A stretch of 64,000 nucleotides of DNA from a virus: positions 1 through 64,000 of the IMG/VR virus record IMGVR_UViG_3300048838_001106, one strand, 5' to 3'. The translations under genes were made by a program, and so were the position numbers. The notes under the pieces were generated by a model, which made no database searches, was not told where the DNA came from, and saw only the letters and a list, made by a program, of their open reading frames with translations. Shown piece by piece: positions 34,435 through 44,176 of this stretch (position 1 is its first letter; every line of letters begins with the position of its first letter).

Positions 34435-37386
34435 TTAAGGCAGCGTTGGCTCAGTAGCTGGCTCTACGCGTACTTGCAGTGGCCACCCCATGATTACTCC
34501 GCCCGTGCCTCGTGGGACTACTGGAGATTCTCCAGCTACAACTACAGGAGTCGCGTAGCGACGCTGAGCACCGAAATACCATGCCACGCTGGATAGTGCA
34601 GGGAAGTCTGGCGCCAGGCCAGTCTCCGGACTGATGAGGTGTACGGTGTGGGCGTCTAGCACAGAGGCAATCGACATGCGGCGGTACACCGATTCTACTT
34701 CCACATACATTTCTCGATGCACATCCCTGGCGGTGAAATGCACTGTAAGGTCAGACAGCGTGTCGATTAACAGAGACCCTGCTGTGCTGTAGGCGCCGTC
34801 TGGCATAGCGCGAAGCAGAGTAGGTGTGTCAAACTCGAAGCCATACTCAATACCGTAGGTGTCAGCGGTATTCGTCACGGTAGAAACCAGACGCACAGGG
34901 TCTCCTGAAACGCCGACAGTCACAGGTCCTGGCGCAGCGTCGCTAAGCGTGAACGGCGCACCGACAGCTCCCCATGTTGTGCCGTCCCATGTTTCTACCT
35001 GGCAGTCTATTTCAAACGCGATATCTGGGTTGTGTACCGTCAATCTAAACACGACATCTTGTGCCTGTGCAACTTCGAGCTCGTGCGGCGAGCCGAGCTC
35101 TGCGACACGGATAGTCCCAACCCACGCTGTGTCTATGTCGGCGTATGTGTAATACTCTCCGACCAACATAGCGTCGCCCACCTTCACAGGCGATCCTGAC
35201 GCTGTCATAGTATCGGACTGGGTCAGCACTCCTATAACGTGCAAGCTGTCCGACACGAGCACCAGATCTCTGATGGCATTGATAGCTCGGATCAACAGGT
35301 ACGTGTACGCAGGGCGACCCTCAAACAGCGCTGTGCGTAAATCCTCTGTGAGTCTCGGGTATGGCACAGCTGGAAAATCTGCCAGGCGGTATTCTACACT
35401 GAACACGTGGTGCTTGAGTATTGCGTGCATCAACACATAACCAATTGTCGCTTGCAATGGTGGGCGTGTTTGCACGCGCCACTCTCTGGCTATGTCGACT
35501 GTGTAGTTTGCCTCCGCTGGCAACTGAGCTGTAGCGCCGGCCTGGTTTTTAACGCGAACGGTGTCAGGCGATACGATGTCGTATATCTCGTACACCTCCT
35601 GCGGCACGAACACAGATGTTAGCACCTTGATCTTACGGCCTATGTGTTCCGGTGCCAGACTGTACCCATGCAGCACCATCAGATCATTCCCAGCCACCAC
35701 TGTTGAGGCCGGCGTTGTGTACTGCGTATGGTTAACCAACGGCGAGACTGTGTTGGACACGCGGATGTACAAATCTGGTGCCGCAGCAATGACTTCCAGC
35801 ACGTACTTTACGTTGTCTATCCAGATAGCAGACCCAATCAATGACGGGTCTATGTACTCCTGAAAGACGTCTAGGCGCGTAGGGTCGCCGGCTCGAACGA
35901 ACATATCCTTGCCGCGATATTCAGGCACAGCACCTTGCGTGACGTCGCCACCTACCGCAAGATTAGGATCACCGACGGCCCAGTTCTTCGCGCCAACCAA
36001 GGCGCTATACAGTTGAGGGTCAACACTCCTGCGCGAGGACGATTGTCCCGGCAGTATCTCTAATGGCAGTGTCTCTCCGTGGTACCACGTGGGGTCAGTG
36101 ACATGGTCCTGGACCTTGAACACCGTAGTCAGACTCTCGAAAGCCTCAAACACATACCCGACTTCAATGTCTGTCCTGACGCTGCCATGCGGTATGGTGT
36201 ATGACTCCGTGCTTGTGGTTACAACGTCCAGCAGATCAGTTTTCTGTTCGACGCTAAGCAGTATCTCTCCGTCAGACCTGATTACTGGGATGCCGACCAT
36301 CACATTCAGCGCCGACTCGACACGGCCTGGTGTCGGTCCCATGGAGTAAAACCGCATAAGCCCTATGATGAGCGCGCGGTAAGCTTCGCTTGACGGCTCG
36401 AAGCGCTGAACCAGATAACCAAATGACAAGAACAAATCTTCGGCGTCGAACATGGCATCTGGTATCCACCAGGACATAAGCTTGACGCGCGTGCCAGACA
36501 CGTGTTGCCATTCCAAGTCAATTGCACCTTGCAAGTCCGCTATCTGTGTGTCGATCTCCACCTCTGTGGGACTCGTTACACTGACAATGCTTGCAGTATA
36601 TTGCGCTCCCTGCGCAGACAGTATGACGCTGGTCCCAGGCGACAGCACATTAAAATGCCCATCTGCAATGACGCGCCACGACAGCGCTGTGGCGTCCGGT
36701 GACAATGTGTCTGTACCGACTAGCCGCGGAGACACGACTGTTGTGATTACCCTTGCCACAGTCAGCGCAGGGTCTAATGGGTCTGTGTGCACAAGTTGTC
36801 TGCCGACATCGTCCTGCGTGAACGCATCTGTGCTTGTCTCAAATATGTAGCCTTGCTTGGCTATACCCTGGCGCCCCCTAACTGTTTCGCCAGTCCAGGT
36901 AAGTGTCGTACCGGATATGCTGGCACCACGCGCTGTCAGGTATGGCACAGGTGCGATGCTCACTTCGCGGGTCAGTGCACCAGGCGTGGAAAATGGGTCT
37001 GTAGAGAATCGGAACTCGCCATCTTCCAGTACAAAGTCCTGCGGTGTTTCTAGGGATATGGTCGGCGCGTATACCCGATTCCACAAATACTTTGCTGCTT
37101 TCATGCCTGGTGTGGCCGGGCAGCGATATGGGTATGTGTCTCCAGCCACGTATCGCATGTCTGCATAGTGGGTGGTGTACAAGTGCCAGTACTCTTTGCG
37201 AAACACTGGAGTGTGATAAACGTTACTGTTAAGTACGTTTGACAGCAGGTCTAGATACGCCTGCCCCAGCTGCTCTTCCGTGGCCGCATACAACGTCTCT
37301 AGTTGGTCTTTGTCTGCAAAGAATCTCTGCCAGAAATCAGACAGACCGGTGAGCAGCACACTAACCTGAGGAGACAGACCTGACAT
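34435..37386 (-). CDS. Baseplate wedge-like protein, large
   Basis: 983 residues; ATG overlaps the stop of the J-like gene by one base. The N-terminus ('SVLLTGLSDFWQRFFADKDQLETLY') and the long beta-rich body with repeated short domains fit large wedge components (T4 gp7/gp10-like position). Located directly after the J/gp6-like gene, as in many contractile phages. No domain can be named by motif; the call rests on gene order, size and composition. Confidence 0.65.
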   Translation of the reverse strand: MSGLSPQVSVLLTGLSDFWQRFFADKDQLETLYAATEEQLGQAYLDLLSNVLNSNVYHTPVFRKEYWHLYTTHYADMRYVAGDTYPYRCPATPGMKAAKYLWNRVYAPTISLETPQDFVLEDGEFRFSTDPFSTPGALTREVSIAPVPYLTARGASISGTTLTWTGETVRGRQGIAKQGYIFETSTDAFTQDDVGRQLVHTDPLDPALTVARVITTVVSPRLVGTDTLSPDATALSWRVIADGHFNVLSPGTSVILSAQGAQYTASIVSVTSPTEVEIDTQIADLQGAIDLEWQHVSGTRVKLMSWWIPDAMFDAEDLFLSFGYLVQRFEPSSEAYRALIIGLMRFYSMGPTPGRVESALNVMVGIPVIRSDGEILLSVEQKTDLLDVVTTSTESYTIPHGSVRTDIEVGYVFEAFESLTTVFKVQDHVTDPTWYHGETLPLEILPGQSSSRRSVDPQLYSALVGAKNWAVGDPNLAVGGDVTQGAVPEYRGKDMFVRAGDPTRLDVFQEYIDPSLIGSAIWIDNVKYVLEVIAAAPDLYIRVSNTVSPLVNHTQYTTPASTVVAGNDLMVLHGYSLAPEHIGRKIKVLTSVFVPQEVYEIYDIVSPDTVRVKNQAGATAQLPAEANYTVDIAREWRVQTRPPLQATIGYVLMHAILKHHVFSVEYRLADFPAVPYPRLTEDLRTALFEGRPAYTYLLIRAINAIRDLVLVSDSLHVIGVLTQSDTMTASGSPVKVGDAMLVGEYYTYADIDTAWVGTIRVAELGSPHELEVAQAQDVVFRLTVHNPDIAFEIDCQVETWDGTTWGAVGAPFTLSDAAPGPVTVGVSGDPVRLVSTVTNTADTYGIEYGFEFDTPTLLRAMPDGAYSTAGSLLIDTLSDLTVHFTARDVHREMYVEVESVYRRMSIASVLDAHTVHLISPETGLAPDFPALSSVAWYFGAQRRYATPVVVAGESPVVPRGTGGVIMGWPLQVRVEPATEPTLP

Positions 37387-39812
37387 CAGAGCACCTTCGT
37401 CAGAGTAATCAACGATACGTCCGACAAATATCGGATAGTCCTGTCAGTAACACCGTAAACAGACGGATCTTCAAGGCGGCGATGCGGCAGTCCAGACGCT
37501 AGTAGCTGTGGCTTCAGAACTACTGCGTCGACTGACCGGTAAGGAATCTCTCTTCCGTCTGGGGCCAGCAAGACATAGTCGGCTGTGACGGGCGACTCTA
37601 CATACCCGACAACCGTTCGGTATGTGCTGTTGAAGTACGTGACTATGTCAGACAGATGCAAGACATCCTCTGTGGTTGGAAACGAAGAGATGTACGCTGC
37701 AACCTTTGCGCGCGCGTCATCCTCATCCAGCACTGTCAGAGCATTGCTCTTCAGGCCATAGCGTATGTTCAACGACACATACACAGGATGAAAGCCTCTG
37801 ACCATTGTGTCGGCGCAGATAACTCTGTTCTGTCTGTTAGACACGTAAGCATCTATTGCTGGGAAATTTAGAATCGTGTCGTACACCACACGGCAAGGGA
37901 ATCCGTCATACTTCTTCTTCTCCGACGTCTCCCACCAGAGTCTGTTTTCTGCGACGGTGGTGGCGAGAGGGTCATCTTGCTTCTCCACACCCACCTGTGA
38001 CGGAGACACGTAGCTTGTTATCGTAAACGGTCCTCGGTTATCTGCATTCACGGCTCTGGATATGTAGAGCTCCGACCCAATCATGCCTGCATTGAACACA
38101 GCCTGTTGTGCTGTGAAGACGTTGGCGTTGTTAAACGAACCACCCTGGCCTGTGTATGCTGGCGCAGGGCCCACCTCGACTGTCATGAACTGCTTAGAAG
38201 ACTGTGCCTCAAGAGGTTGCGAATTCCTAACGCGAAACTGAGCAGACGCGGCGCCTGGTGATGCTACTGGCTCTTGATTAACTCGGTTGACAAATTCTAC
38301 ACGCCCGGTAACCGCGTCAGTGTCTGGGTCTGCCGCGTTAAGCACCGACACCTCTCGGATAAGATACACCGGCTCCGACGGCAACAGCACGTGGCCGTCT
38401 TCTCGGTACTCTCGCGAGAATTCACCTGTGGTCGCTTCCAGGGTCTTCTGGTTGTATAGCGGCGCGTTGTTACCTATGGAGTAGATAACCACGTCAGACA
38501 ATATTTCAATCTGCAATCCGCTTTCGACCACGAGGGTTGCTGGCGACAGTGTTACCGAGTTCATGGCAGGGTCAACTGCGGTGATTAACCTGTCTGCATT
38601 GTTCGCGGCGTTAACCCCTCCTGCAATTCGAACATATCTCCCAAGATCAGATCCTGAAAAATTAGCTGCCGAACTTTGGAGTGTGTTTGCGTTAAGCGCT
38701 GCTCCGTCTGAATATGTAGCGGTGCCTCGGGGATATCCAGGTCGCACATCGGGGAATTCTTGCTTCGTTGACAGCTCTAGAAAGTGCCGTGTAACTCGCC
38801 CAATGACGTAAAGACTTCGCTCGGACGCAGACGCATTGATGTGTCTAAGTACATCCCCTGCCGCCACGCCGGTGGCGCGCCAGTCTGGTACGGAAGTGTC
38901 CTTGAATATGCGGATGCCTGGCCTGGTGTCTGTGAAGATGCCTCCAACAACGCCTTCGAAAACGCGACGAGTTGCGATTGGAGTAGCGACATACACGTCA
39001 ATATGTCCGCCAGTGTGAACGTTGTAGGGAGACGCCAGGTCTGCGCGATCTCGTTGCATGGAGGGATCTCCATGACCTATGACGGTCAAGAAATCTATGA
39101 GCGGGAACAGATCGGTGAGCACCGTGTCAATACTTCTCTCCGAGTTCAGATCCCGGACAGTTATTGCAGTAGCAGCACGCGCAAGGAGTTCTTCTGTCGT
39201 CTCTGCGTCTTTGGCACCGACAAACGCAGCGTCATTTTCCATGCCGCGCACGAATCGATTAAAAGACGGAACGTCAGCGAACGTTCCAGGTGGCAACTCG
39301 TACGCGGACCCTGGCCGCTCAGCAATGACCGGAACACGCAGTGCGTACCCGGTTATGAAGCCATTGGTGTTGTACCTTGGGGTCAAGTTGTTCGCCGAGT
39401 AGACCAGCGCACCAACGTTGTCCAAAAGAAACCGGCGGCCACTAGTCCGGGTGAACACGGCATTGGCAGGCACCGCCCCATCGTGAAGTTCTGAGAAAAT
39501 GATCAGAGCCGTGCCGCGAACCTGTCGCCCTGTTCGACGGGTAATAAACCAGTTGGCAACCAGGTTGTCTACCGCATCATCATAGTCTTCTAGTGATGCC
39601 AGCTGGGACACAGTTCTAAGACTTGTGCCCAGCCTGACGTTCCTGGCCTCTGCCCGCAGCAGTGCAATCGAACTGGCCAGCGCGCTTATCGTATGGTCAC
39701 GCGTTATCGACCCCGCAGACAGGTCAGCATCGGGCAACAACTCTGACAAAAAACCTACCAGGAAGTCTTCTGCCTTCTTCCTGTCAGCATCAGATATAAC
39801 GAGCTCTGTCAT
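37386..39812 (-). CDS. Baseplate J-like (T4 gp6-type) wedge protein
   Basis: 808 residues, ATG start. The N-terminus has 'DLSAGSITRDHTISALASSIALL', the usual start of J/gp6-family wedges, followed by 'VPANAVFTRTSGRRFLL' (the baseplate J 'VPAGT' region) and repeated beta units; the C-terminal part has 'YVSLNIRYGLK' and 'DILHLSDIVTYF'-type segments seen in J proteins. These proteins form the ring that holds the baseplate together and starts sheath contraction. Preceded by a gp25-like and followed by a large wedge gene, supporting a contractile tail. Confidence 0.82.
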   Translation of the reverse strand: MTELVISDADRKKAEDFLVGFLSELLPDADLSAGSITRDHTISALASSIALLRAEARNVRLGTSLRTVSQLASLEDYDDAVDNLVANWFITRRTGRQVRGTALIIFSELHDGAVPANAVFTRTSGRRFLLDNVGALVYSANNLTPRYNTNGFITGYALRVPVIAERPGSAYELPPGTFADVPSFNRFVRGMENDAAFVGAKDAETTEELLARAATAITVRDLNSERSIDTVLTDLFPLIDFLTVIGHGDPSMQRDRADLASPYNVHTGGHIDVYVATPIATRRVFEGVVGGIFTDTRPGIRIFKDTSVPDWRATGVAAGDVLRHINASASERSLYVIGRVTRHFLELSTKQEFPDVRPGYPRGTATYSDGAALNANTLQSSAANFSGSDLGRYVRIAGGVNAANNADRLITAVDPAMNSVTLSPATLVVESGLQIEILSDVVIYSIGNNAPLYNQKTLEATTGEFSREYREDGHVLLPSEPVYLIREVSVLNAADPDTDAVTGRVEFVNRVNQEPVASPGAASAQFRVRNSQPLEAQSSKQFMTVEVGPAPAYTGQGGSFNNANVFTAQQAVFNAGMIGSELYISRAVNADNRGPFTITSYVSPSQVGVEKQDDPLATTVAENRLWWETSEKKKYDGFPCRVVYDTILNFPAIDAYVSNRQNRVICADTMVRGFHPVYVSLNIRYGLKSNALTVLDEDDARAKVAAYISSFPTTEDVLHLSDIVTYFNSTYRTVVGYVESPVTADYVLLAPDGREIPYRSVDAVVLKPQLLASGLPHRRLEDPSVYGVTDRTIRYLSDVSLITLTKVL

Positions 39813-39813
39813 A

Positions 39814-40269
39814 CTATCTCCTGATAGATCGCGTCGGCAGAATGAATTGAAGAGCCCTGCCCGCCTGATTCTTTAACAAGATGGTTACTTCGAAGCCGGC
39901 GCCGTTGTCGTCTACAACTAACGAGGTCATCTTGGCAGACTGCAATATGTCTTCAGGATCATCGCTTGGGTCCATGCTCTGGTATCTGAATAGTGTAGCT
40001 TCTGCTTTGGATACAGCTGTCGACACAATGTCCTGCAGGTCTTGCGCGGAAGTTACGTTCGACCCTATGAGAGCCGGGAAACGTGTGCCATTAGACCTGT
40101 CAGACAGATCTGTACCCTCTAATGTCATCAGTGTCTTCAGGAACTTGTTGATAAGCTTCTGAAAACCTCTAATGCCTATGTGCTTCTGAAACCCATAGAT
40201 GAACGTGGCATAGCCATCGACTTGCTCAGACGCGGGCTTCAGCTGGATGTATGTGTCAAATGTACTCAT
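39814..40269 (-). CDS. Baseplate wedge protein, possibly gp25/W-like
   Basis: 151 residues; ATG overlaps the lysozyme stop by one base. A helical first half ('FQKHIGIRGFQKLINKFLKT', then 'LEGTDLSDRSNGTRFPAL') and a beta C-terminus ('FEVTILLKNQAGRALQFILP'). Position between the tail lysozyme and J protein and the 'GTD...G' turn fit a gp25-type or similar small wedge unit. Family assignment is by context. Confidence 0.55.
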   Translation of the reverse strand: MSTFDTYIQLKPASEQVDGYATFIYGFQKHIGIRGFQKLINKFLKTLMTLEGTDLSDRSNGTRFPALIGSNVTSAQDLQDIVSTAVSKAEATLFRYQSMDPSDDPEDILQSAKMTSLVVDDNGAGFEVTILLKNQAGRALQFILPTRSIRR

Positions 40270-41927
40270 CAGTCACCGAGAGGGGCGTCGCCATATCGAA
40301 CATCATAACTCTTTTCGATACGTTTGCGCACCTCAGGATAATTCAAACTGGCGGTGTCGTACACTTGTTTTCTGGTGACGTTGGCAAGTGCCTCGTCTCT
40401 CATCAGCCCTGAGGTTATATCGTACATGCTTCCAAGCACCGCGTACTGCGACGGAGAGGTAGCGTCCTCTCTGCTCTCAGCCACACTGTTCATGACCTTG
40501 TTTATTGGTGACGTAGGCGACACATACGGGTCAGTTGGCAGAGGAGAATTTACCAGCATGGCAATAGGATCAATGCGGTAGCTGTTCGCGTTGCCAACTG
40601 CTGTCAGCCTGTTTGATTCCAACGGTCTGCCCTGAATGAGCTGTCGCTGTACCAGTATTTCAAAGTGGAGGTGCGGCGTTCGCACAGAGTTGTGCGGAAG
40701 AACTTTGCCGCCGGACTTTCGCCCCTGCGTAATGCCTGCCAGACCGATTGGTTGTGCCCGTGTAACACGATCCCCTGTCTTTACAAAGAACTTGGACATG
40801 TGAGCATAGCGCGAGCTGAACCCGTTATTGTGGTCAATGTAAACCACGAGGCCGTAAGACTCGCTGACGTCTGCCCGCACCACCACCCCGTCAGCTATTG
40901 CGTACACAGGCTGGTTGGGGTTGTTCTGCGTCAGGAAGTCCACGCCCTTGTGCAAACGCACACGCTGTTGTCCTGTGACGGGGTCAATGCCAAGACGCTC
41001 AGCCCCAGCATTCCCTGTAGACACTGCCTTCGTGCGGCGCTTCTGGAAAGGACTCAGCACCTGAATCGTTGTGAGAGGCCATACAAGTCCCAGTGCCTTG
41101 TTGTCATCGACTGACAGGGTAAAAGTTTTTACGCTGTCATCGTTCAGAATATAGTCGATGATCCGCGTGGACGCGGCGTTGGCTTCGTTAACTCTGAGAC
41201 CATCAAACGTCGCTTCATACCGTGTCGTAAACGCCTGAATGTCAATCTGGATTTTCTTAGTGCGCGCAGCACTGACGCGTCTTACTTCAACGGCGGCTTC
41301 TGCGCCAACCTCTCCGCCCTGCACTCCCCACACAGAGAAGTCACCAGCAGACCTGTTGCACAACGGCAGTCTGTATGCAGAGGGCGGTGTGTTGACAGCG
41401 CCGGACGGCAGCGTCTGCGCAACAGACACAAACTGCTCTGCGTTGTTAGACCACTTAGACATGTTCGCGCGCATGCGTTGCATGTACGTGAACACCGCGC
41501 CATTCCCCCACACCGTGTTCAGATACTCGTCCGCTGCCGCATCGCCATCGCCGATGAGTTTGATGTCTAAGTACGTCGCAACTACGTCGTCCCTTGTCCC
41601 CCATAGAAGAGCCATAGCTTCGTAGTTGTAACCGTGTATCTCGGCGTAGCTCTCCATGTATTGCAGGAAAGCCGTGACGGCCTCAGATGGTTTGCCGACA
41701 TAATCTACAGGCTTGCTGTTGTTAACCAGCGCTGCCTTGCGCTCGTCGATACCGAACAGTCCCGCAGATGTGTTGTTGTTGACCGAAAAATCTGGGTCAA
41801 GACCTGACTGATAGTCTGCAACTGCAAGAACAAACCAATCAGGATACAGGTACTCTGTAAGCCCTGTGTCCTCCCTGACTTTTGGAAGAATGACGGTCCG
41901 CAGTTGTGTTTCAATTTCGGACGCCAT
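40269..41927 (-). CDS. Tail lysozyme with M23 peptidase domain
   Basis: 552 residues, ATG start. The N-terminal ~150 residues resemble a lytic transglycosylase-type helical domain ('WFVLAVADYQSGLDPDFSVN', then 'SAGLFGI'). The C-terminal domain is a lysostaphin-type M23 zinc endopeptidase with all ligands: H326-x3-D330 ('LHKGVD'), H376 in 'YAHMS' and H419-x-H421 in 'PHLHFE'. It would open the peptidoglycan during infection, locally at the tail tip. It sits between the effector cassette and baseplate genes. Whether the N-terminal domain is active is uncertain. Confidence 0.88.
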   Translation of the reverse strand: MASEIETQLRTVILPKVREDTGLTEYLYPDWFVLAVADYQSGLDPDFSVNNNTSAGLFGIDERKAALVNNSKPVDYVGKPSEAVTAFLQYMESYAEIHGYNYEAMALLWGTRDDVVATYLDIKLIGDGDAAADEYLNTVWGNGAVFTYMQRMRANMSKWSNNAEQFVSVAQTLPSGAVNTPPSAYRLPLCNRSAGDFSVWGVQGGEVGAEAAVEVRRVSAARTKKIQIDIQAFTTRYEATFDGLRVNEANAASTRIIDYILNDDSVKTFTLSVDDNKALGLVWPLTTIQVLSPFQKRRTKAVSTGNAGAERLGIDPVTGQQRVRLHKGVDFLTQNNPNQPVYAIADGVVVRADVSESYGLVVYIDHNNGFSSRYAHMSKFFVKTGDRVTRAQPIGLAGITQGRKSGGKVLPHNSVRTPHLHFEILVQRQLIQGRPLESNRLTAVGNANSYRIDPIAMLVNSPLPTDPYVSPTSPINKVMNSVAESREDATSPSQYAVLGSMYDITSGLMRDEALANVTRKQVYDTASLNYPEVRKRIEKSYDVRYGDAPLGD

Positions 41928-41936
41928 GATGTGTCA

Positions 41937-42413
41937 TTAGCCGCGTGCTTGGTTGTACAAAGCGCGGAGCTTGGACTCAGTATCGAAGTCCGTACCAAGA
42001 TACTGGTTCGACGCATTTCGAAGATCGTTCTGCCACGTGTCGGCGTCAGTCATTCCATAGCCTAGACCCACAGCACCCGCGCCTGCTGCGCCTACGCCGG
42101 CTGCGCCTTGCGCTCCCTGCATGATTTGTTTCCGCAAATGAGCCTCTGCCGGGTCTCCGATAACTTCGAACGCACCGTCCATCGCTGGCTGCATATTCCG
42201 GAGCGCTTTGACATTCTGCGGCAGGTCCATCATCGCCTGCATCCTGCCAGCAGTCTTTGTCTGCTGTGCAGACTCCACCACAAGCTGTGCCATCTTCATG
42301 AGTGCTGGGTGGCCAGACGACGCGGCGTGATTGACGAAGTCAACAGGGTCAACATTGTGCTCTGCGAGCTTTGTCATAATGCCGTGAACGTATGCTGTTT
42401 TCTGTGTGCTCAT
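41937..42413 (-). CDS. Cassette protein with shared N- and C-terminal tags
   Basis: 158 residues from ATG 42413 (AAGGAAG upstream); the ORF upstream of this lacks support. N-terminus 'AYVHGIMTKLAEHNVDP' fits the cassette's aromatic-x-G...K-x-A pattern. A Gly/Ala-rich hydrophobic helix (about residues 108-126) precedes the C-terminal tag 'YGMTDADTWQNDLRNASNQ' and then LGTDFDTES. The same tag ends the proteins at 42439, 44177 and, in weaker form, 48672. Function unknown; probably virion-associated. It is the last cassette gene before the tail lysozyme. Confidence 0.7.
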   Translation of the reverse strand: MSTQKTAYVHGIMTKLAEHNVDPVDFVNHAASSGHPALMKMAQLVVESAQQTKTAGRMQAMMDLPQNVKALRNMQPAMDGAFEVIGDPAEAHLRKQIMQGAQGAAGVGAAGAGAVGLGYGMTDADTWQNDLRNASNQYLGTDFDTESKLRALYNQARG

Positions 42414-42438
42414 TTTATATCTTCCTTTCAAGTGGTGG

Positions 42439-42882
42439 TTAACTGACCAGATTTCCAAACCGTGATTTCGTGCTAAAGTCTGTGCCTAGCATTCTATTAG
42501 ACGCCCGAACTGCCCTGTTCTCCATAGTGTTTGCGTCTCCCATACCGTATGCAAGGCCTCCCACACCAAGTGCTGTGCCCCCGAGACGCTTAGCGCCTTT
42601 TCCAGCTTGGCTACGAAGAACATCCGAGCGCTCGGTAGCCCTGTCTGCTGCTCGTGTGTTTCCGGTTGCTCTGTTGTCCAATGCCCTTTCTGTGTGGATT
42701 TTTGACTTCTTCCAGTCTCCATGAATGCGGCGCGGGTCCATCGACTTCACAAAGTCTACGCCTTTATCGACAAGCTTCCCTGCCTGTGTACCAAGGTTGG
42801 CAACCTTCTCTGTGGTCTCAATGTCAAGCCCTGAGCATGACAGGACATGTAACATACCGATACTATAAAAATCATTGCTCAT
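42439..42882 (-). CDS. Cassette protein with C-terminal LGTDF tag
   Basis: 147 residues, ATG start. N-terminus 'FYSIGMLHVLSCSGLD' fits the shared leader. The middle is Arg/Lys-rich and helical, followed by a Gly-rich helix and the tag 'YGMGDANTMENRAVRASNRM' then LGTDFSTKSRF. Very basic overall, which would suit DNA or membrane contact. Likely a virion protein; function unknown. Confidence 0.7.
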   Translation of the reverse strand: MSNDFYSIGMLHVLSCSGLDIETTEKVANLGTQAGKLVDKGVDFVKSMDPRRIHGDWKKSKIHTERALDNRATGNTRAADRATERSDVLRSQAGKGAKRLGGTALGVGGLAYGMGDANTMENRAVRASNRMLGTDFSTKSRFGNLVS

Positions 42883-42937
42883 GTCTGCCTCTTGATCCCT
42901 TTGTTATCTTTATCATAAACCTGGTTACGGCGTAAAG

Positions 42938-44155
42938 TTACCATTGTATTGACGCGCCGAATCCTCTGGAATTGCTTGTGTCGTACATGCTCTTGCCTGC
43001 CAGTCCTGCGCCGAGCCCCGCTGCGGCTAGGCCTGCAATGCGCGCGGCGCGTCCTCCGGTGTTGATCTTGCGCAACACATCGTCGCGAGTCAACACGGGG
43101 TCAATCAATCCTGTGTACTGCTTAGCCCAGTCTTGGTACGTCGGCTTCATTTTCACGCTTGCAGCTTCTAAAATTGGGTCTCCGCTACCGCCGCGGCGTA
43201 AGGGTGCGCCGTCTTCCAAGATCTCGTTCAACCATGCGCGCCTGTCAGATGCGGGCATTTTATTGACATCCGGCTCACCATAATGAAGTGCGCGTTCTTC
43301 AACAAATTGTGTGATTTTTCTTTCTGCATAGTCCCCAAGACTGTCAGTGGTGTACAAAGGTGTCTTCCTGTACAAGTCGTCTTGAATGTGCCCGGCGTCG
43401 TCCCCCCTAATTGCAGCTCTCAGATGCGCAACGTATTGTTCTGGGTCTGCGCTCTCCATATGCCTATCGGCGCGCCCGAGCGCGAAACTGAGGTGTGGAT
43501 TGTCAACCGAGTCGCGCATGATTCTTCGAAACTCTTTGCCGTCCACAGGCATGCTGTCTACATCCGTGCCCTCTGGCAACGTTGCGGCCATCTGCCTTGC
43601 AGTTTCGTATCTTCTTCGTAAAAAATCCTTTCTGAAATCTTCTGGGTCTGCGCCCTCTGTTTCCCGAAACATATGCTTTGCTGCTTGAAGAGGCCCCTCT
43701 GAGAAATTTTTGTAGTGCTCTTCGCTAGCGGAGTCGAATGGCTGCAGCAGTCCAGCGCTCTGCAAAAGCGGAGACAATTTCCCTGTCCGGACCTTCTTAA
43801 CTAATTCTTGTCCCGTGATTGTGCTGCCGTCTCGCAGCGGCATTTTCTGATTAAGCAGGTCAGAACTCATGTCGGCGTACTCGCCTAAGGACATGCCTGA
43901 TCCTGTCAGTCGCTTGTATTCCCTCAACTTATCTGCAGTGTCATCGGCCAGGATTGACCCCTTCGTGTAATTCACGGCTCGATGTCCTGCTACTCCCGCG
44001 CCAAGTCCTGCACCTGCACCTGCCACTCCTAAATACATCTCAGGCTGATCTGCCAGATTCTCTCTCTGAGAACCAAAAGACACATTGAAAGCAGTTTTAG
44101 TGCGGCGCAGCCCCGCTGCGTGCAATGTCTGGCTGTATCCAGCGTTATAAAACAT
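42938..44155 (-). CDS. Cassette protein with Gly/Ala-rich helices
   Basis: 405 residues from ATG 44155 (GGAG six bases upstream). The leader 'YNAGYSQTLHAAGL' matches the cassette pattern. Hydrophobic Gly/Ala helices occur near the N-terminus (about 44-58, 'GVAGAGAGLGAGVAG') and C-terminus (about 375-390), the rest is polar helical. Its C-terminus (YDTSNSRGFG) shows only a remnant of the shared tag. Glycine-zipper-like helices at both ends would suit a protein that enters membranes during DNA ejection; this is inference. The 55 bases upstream of the next gene (42883-42937) hold no clear signal. Confidence 0.65.
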   Translation of the reverse strand: MFYNAGYSQTLHAAGLRRTKTAFNVSFGSQRENLADQPEMYLGVAGAGAGLGAGVAGHRAVNYTKGSILADDTADKLREYKRLTGSGMSLGEYADMSSDLLNQKMPLRDGSTITGQELVKKVRTGKLSPLLQSAGLLQPFDSASEEHYKNFSEGPLQAAKHMFRETEGADPEDFRKDFLRRRYETARQMAATLPEGTDVDSMPVDGKEFRRIMRDSVDNPHLSFALGRADRHMESADPEQYVAHLRAAIRGDDAGHIQDDLYRKTPLYTTDSLGDYAERKITQFVEERALHYGEPDVNKMPASDRRAWLNEILEDGAPLRRGGSGDPILEAASVKMKPTYQDWAKQYTGLIDPVLTRDDVLRKINTGGRAARIAGLAAAGLGAGLAGKSMYDTSNSRGFGASIQW

Positions 44156-44176
44156 GGCTTACTCCGTAAACAAAGA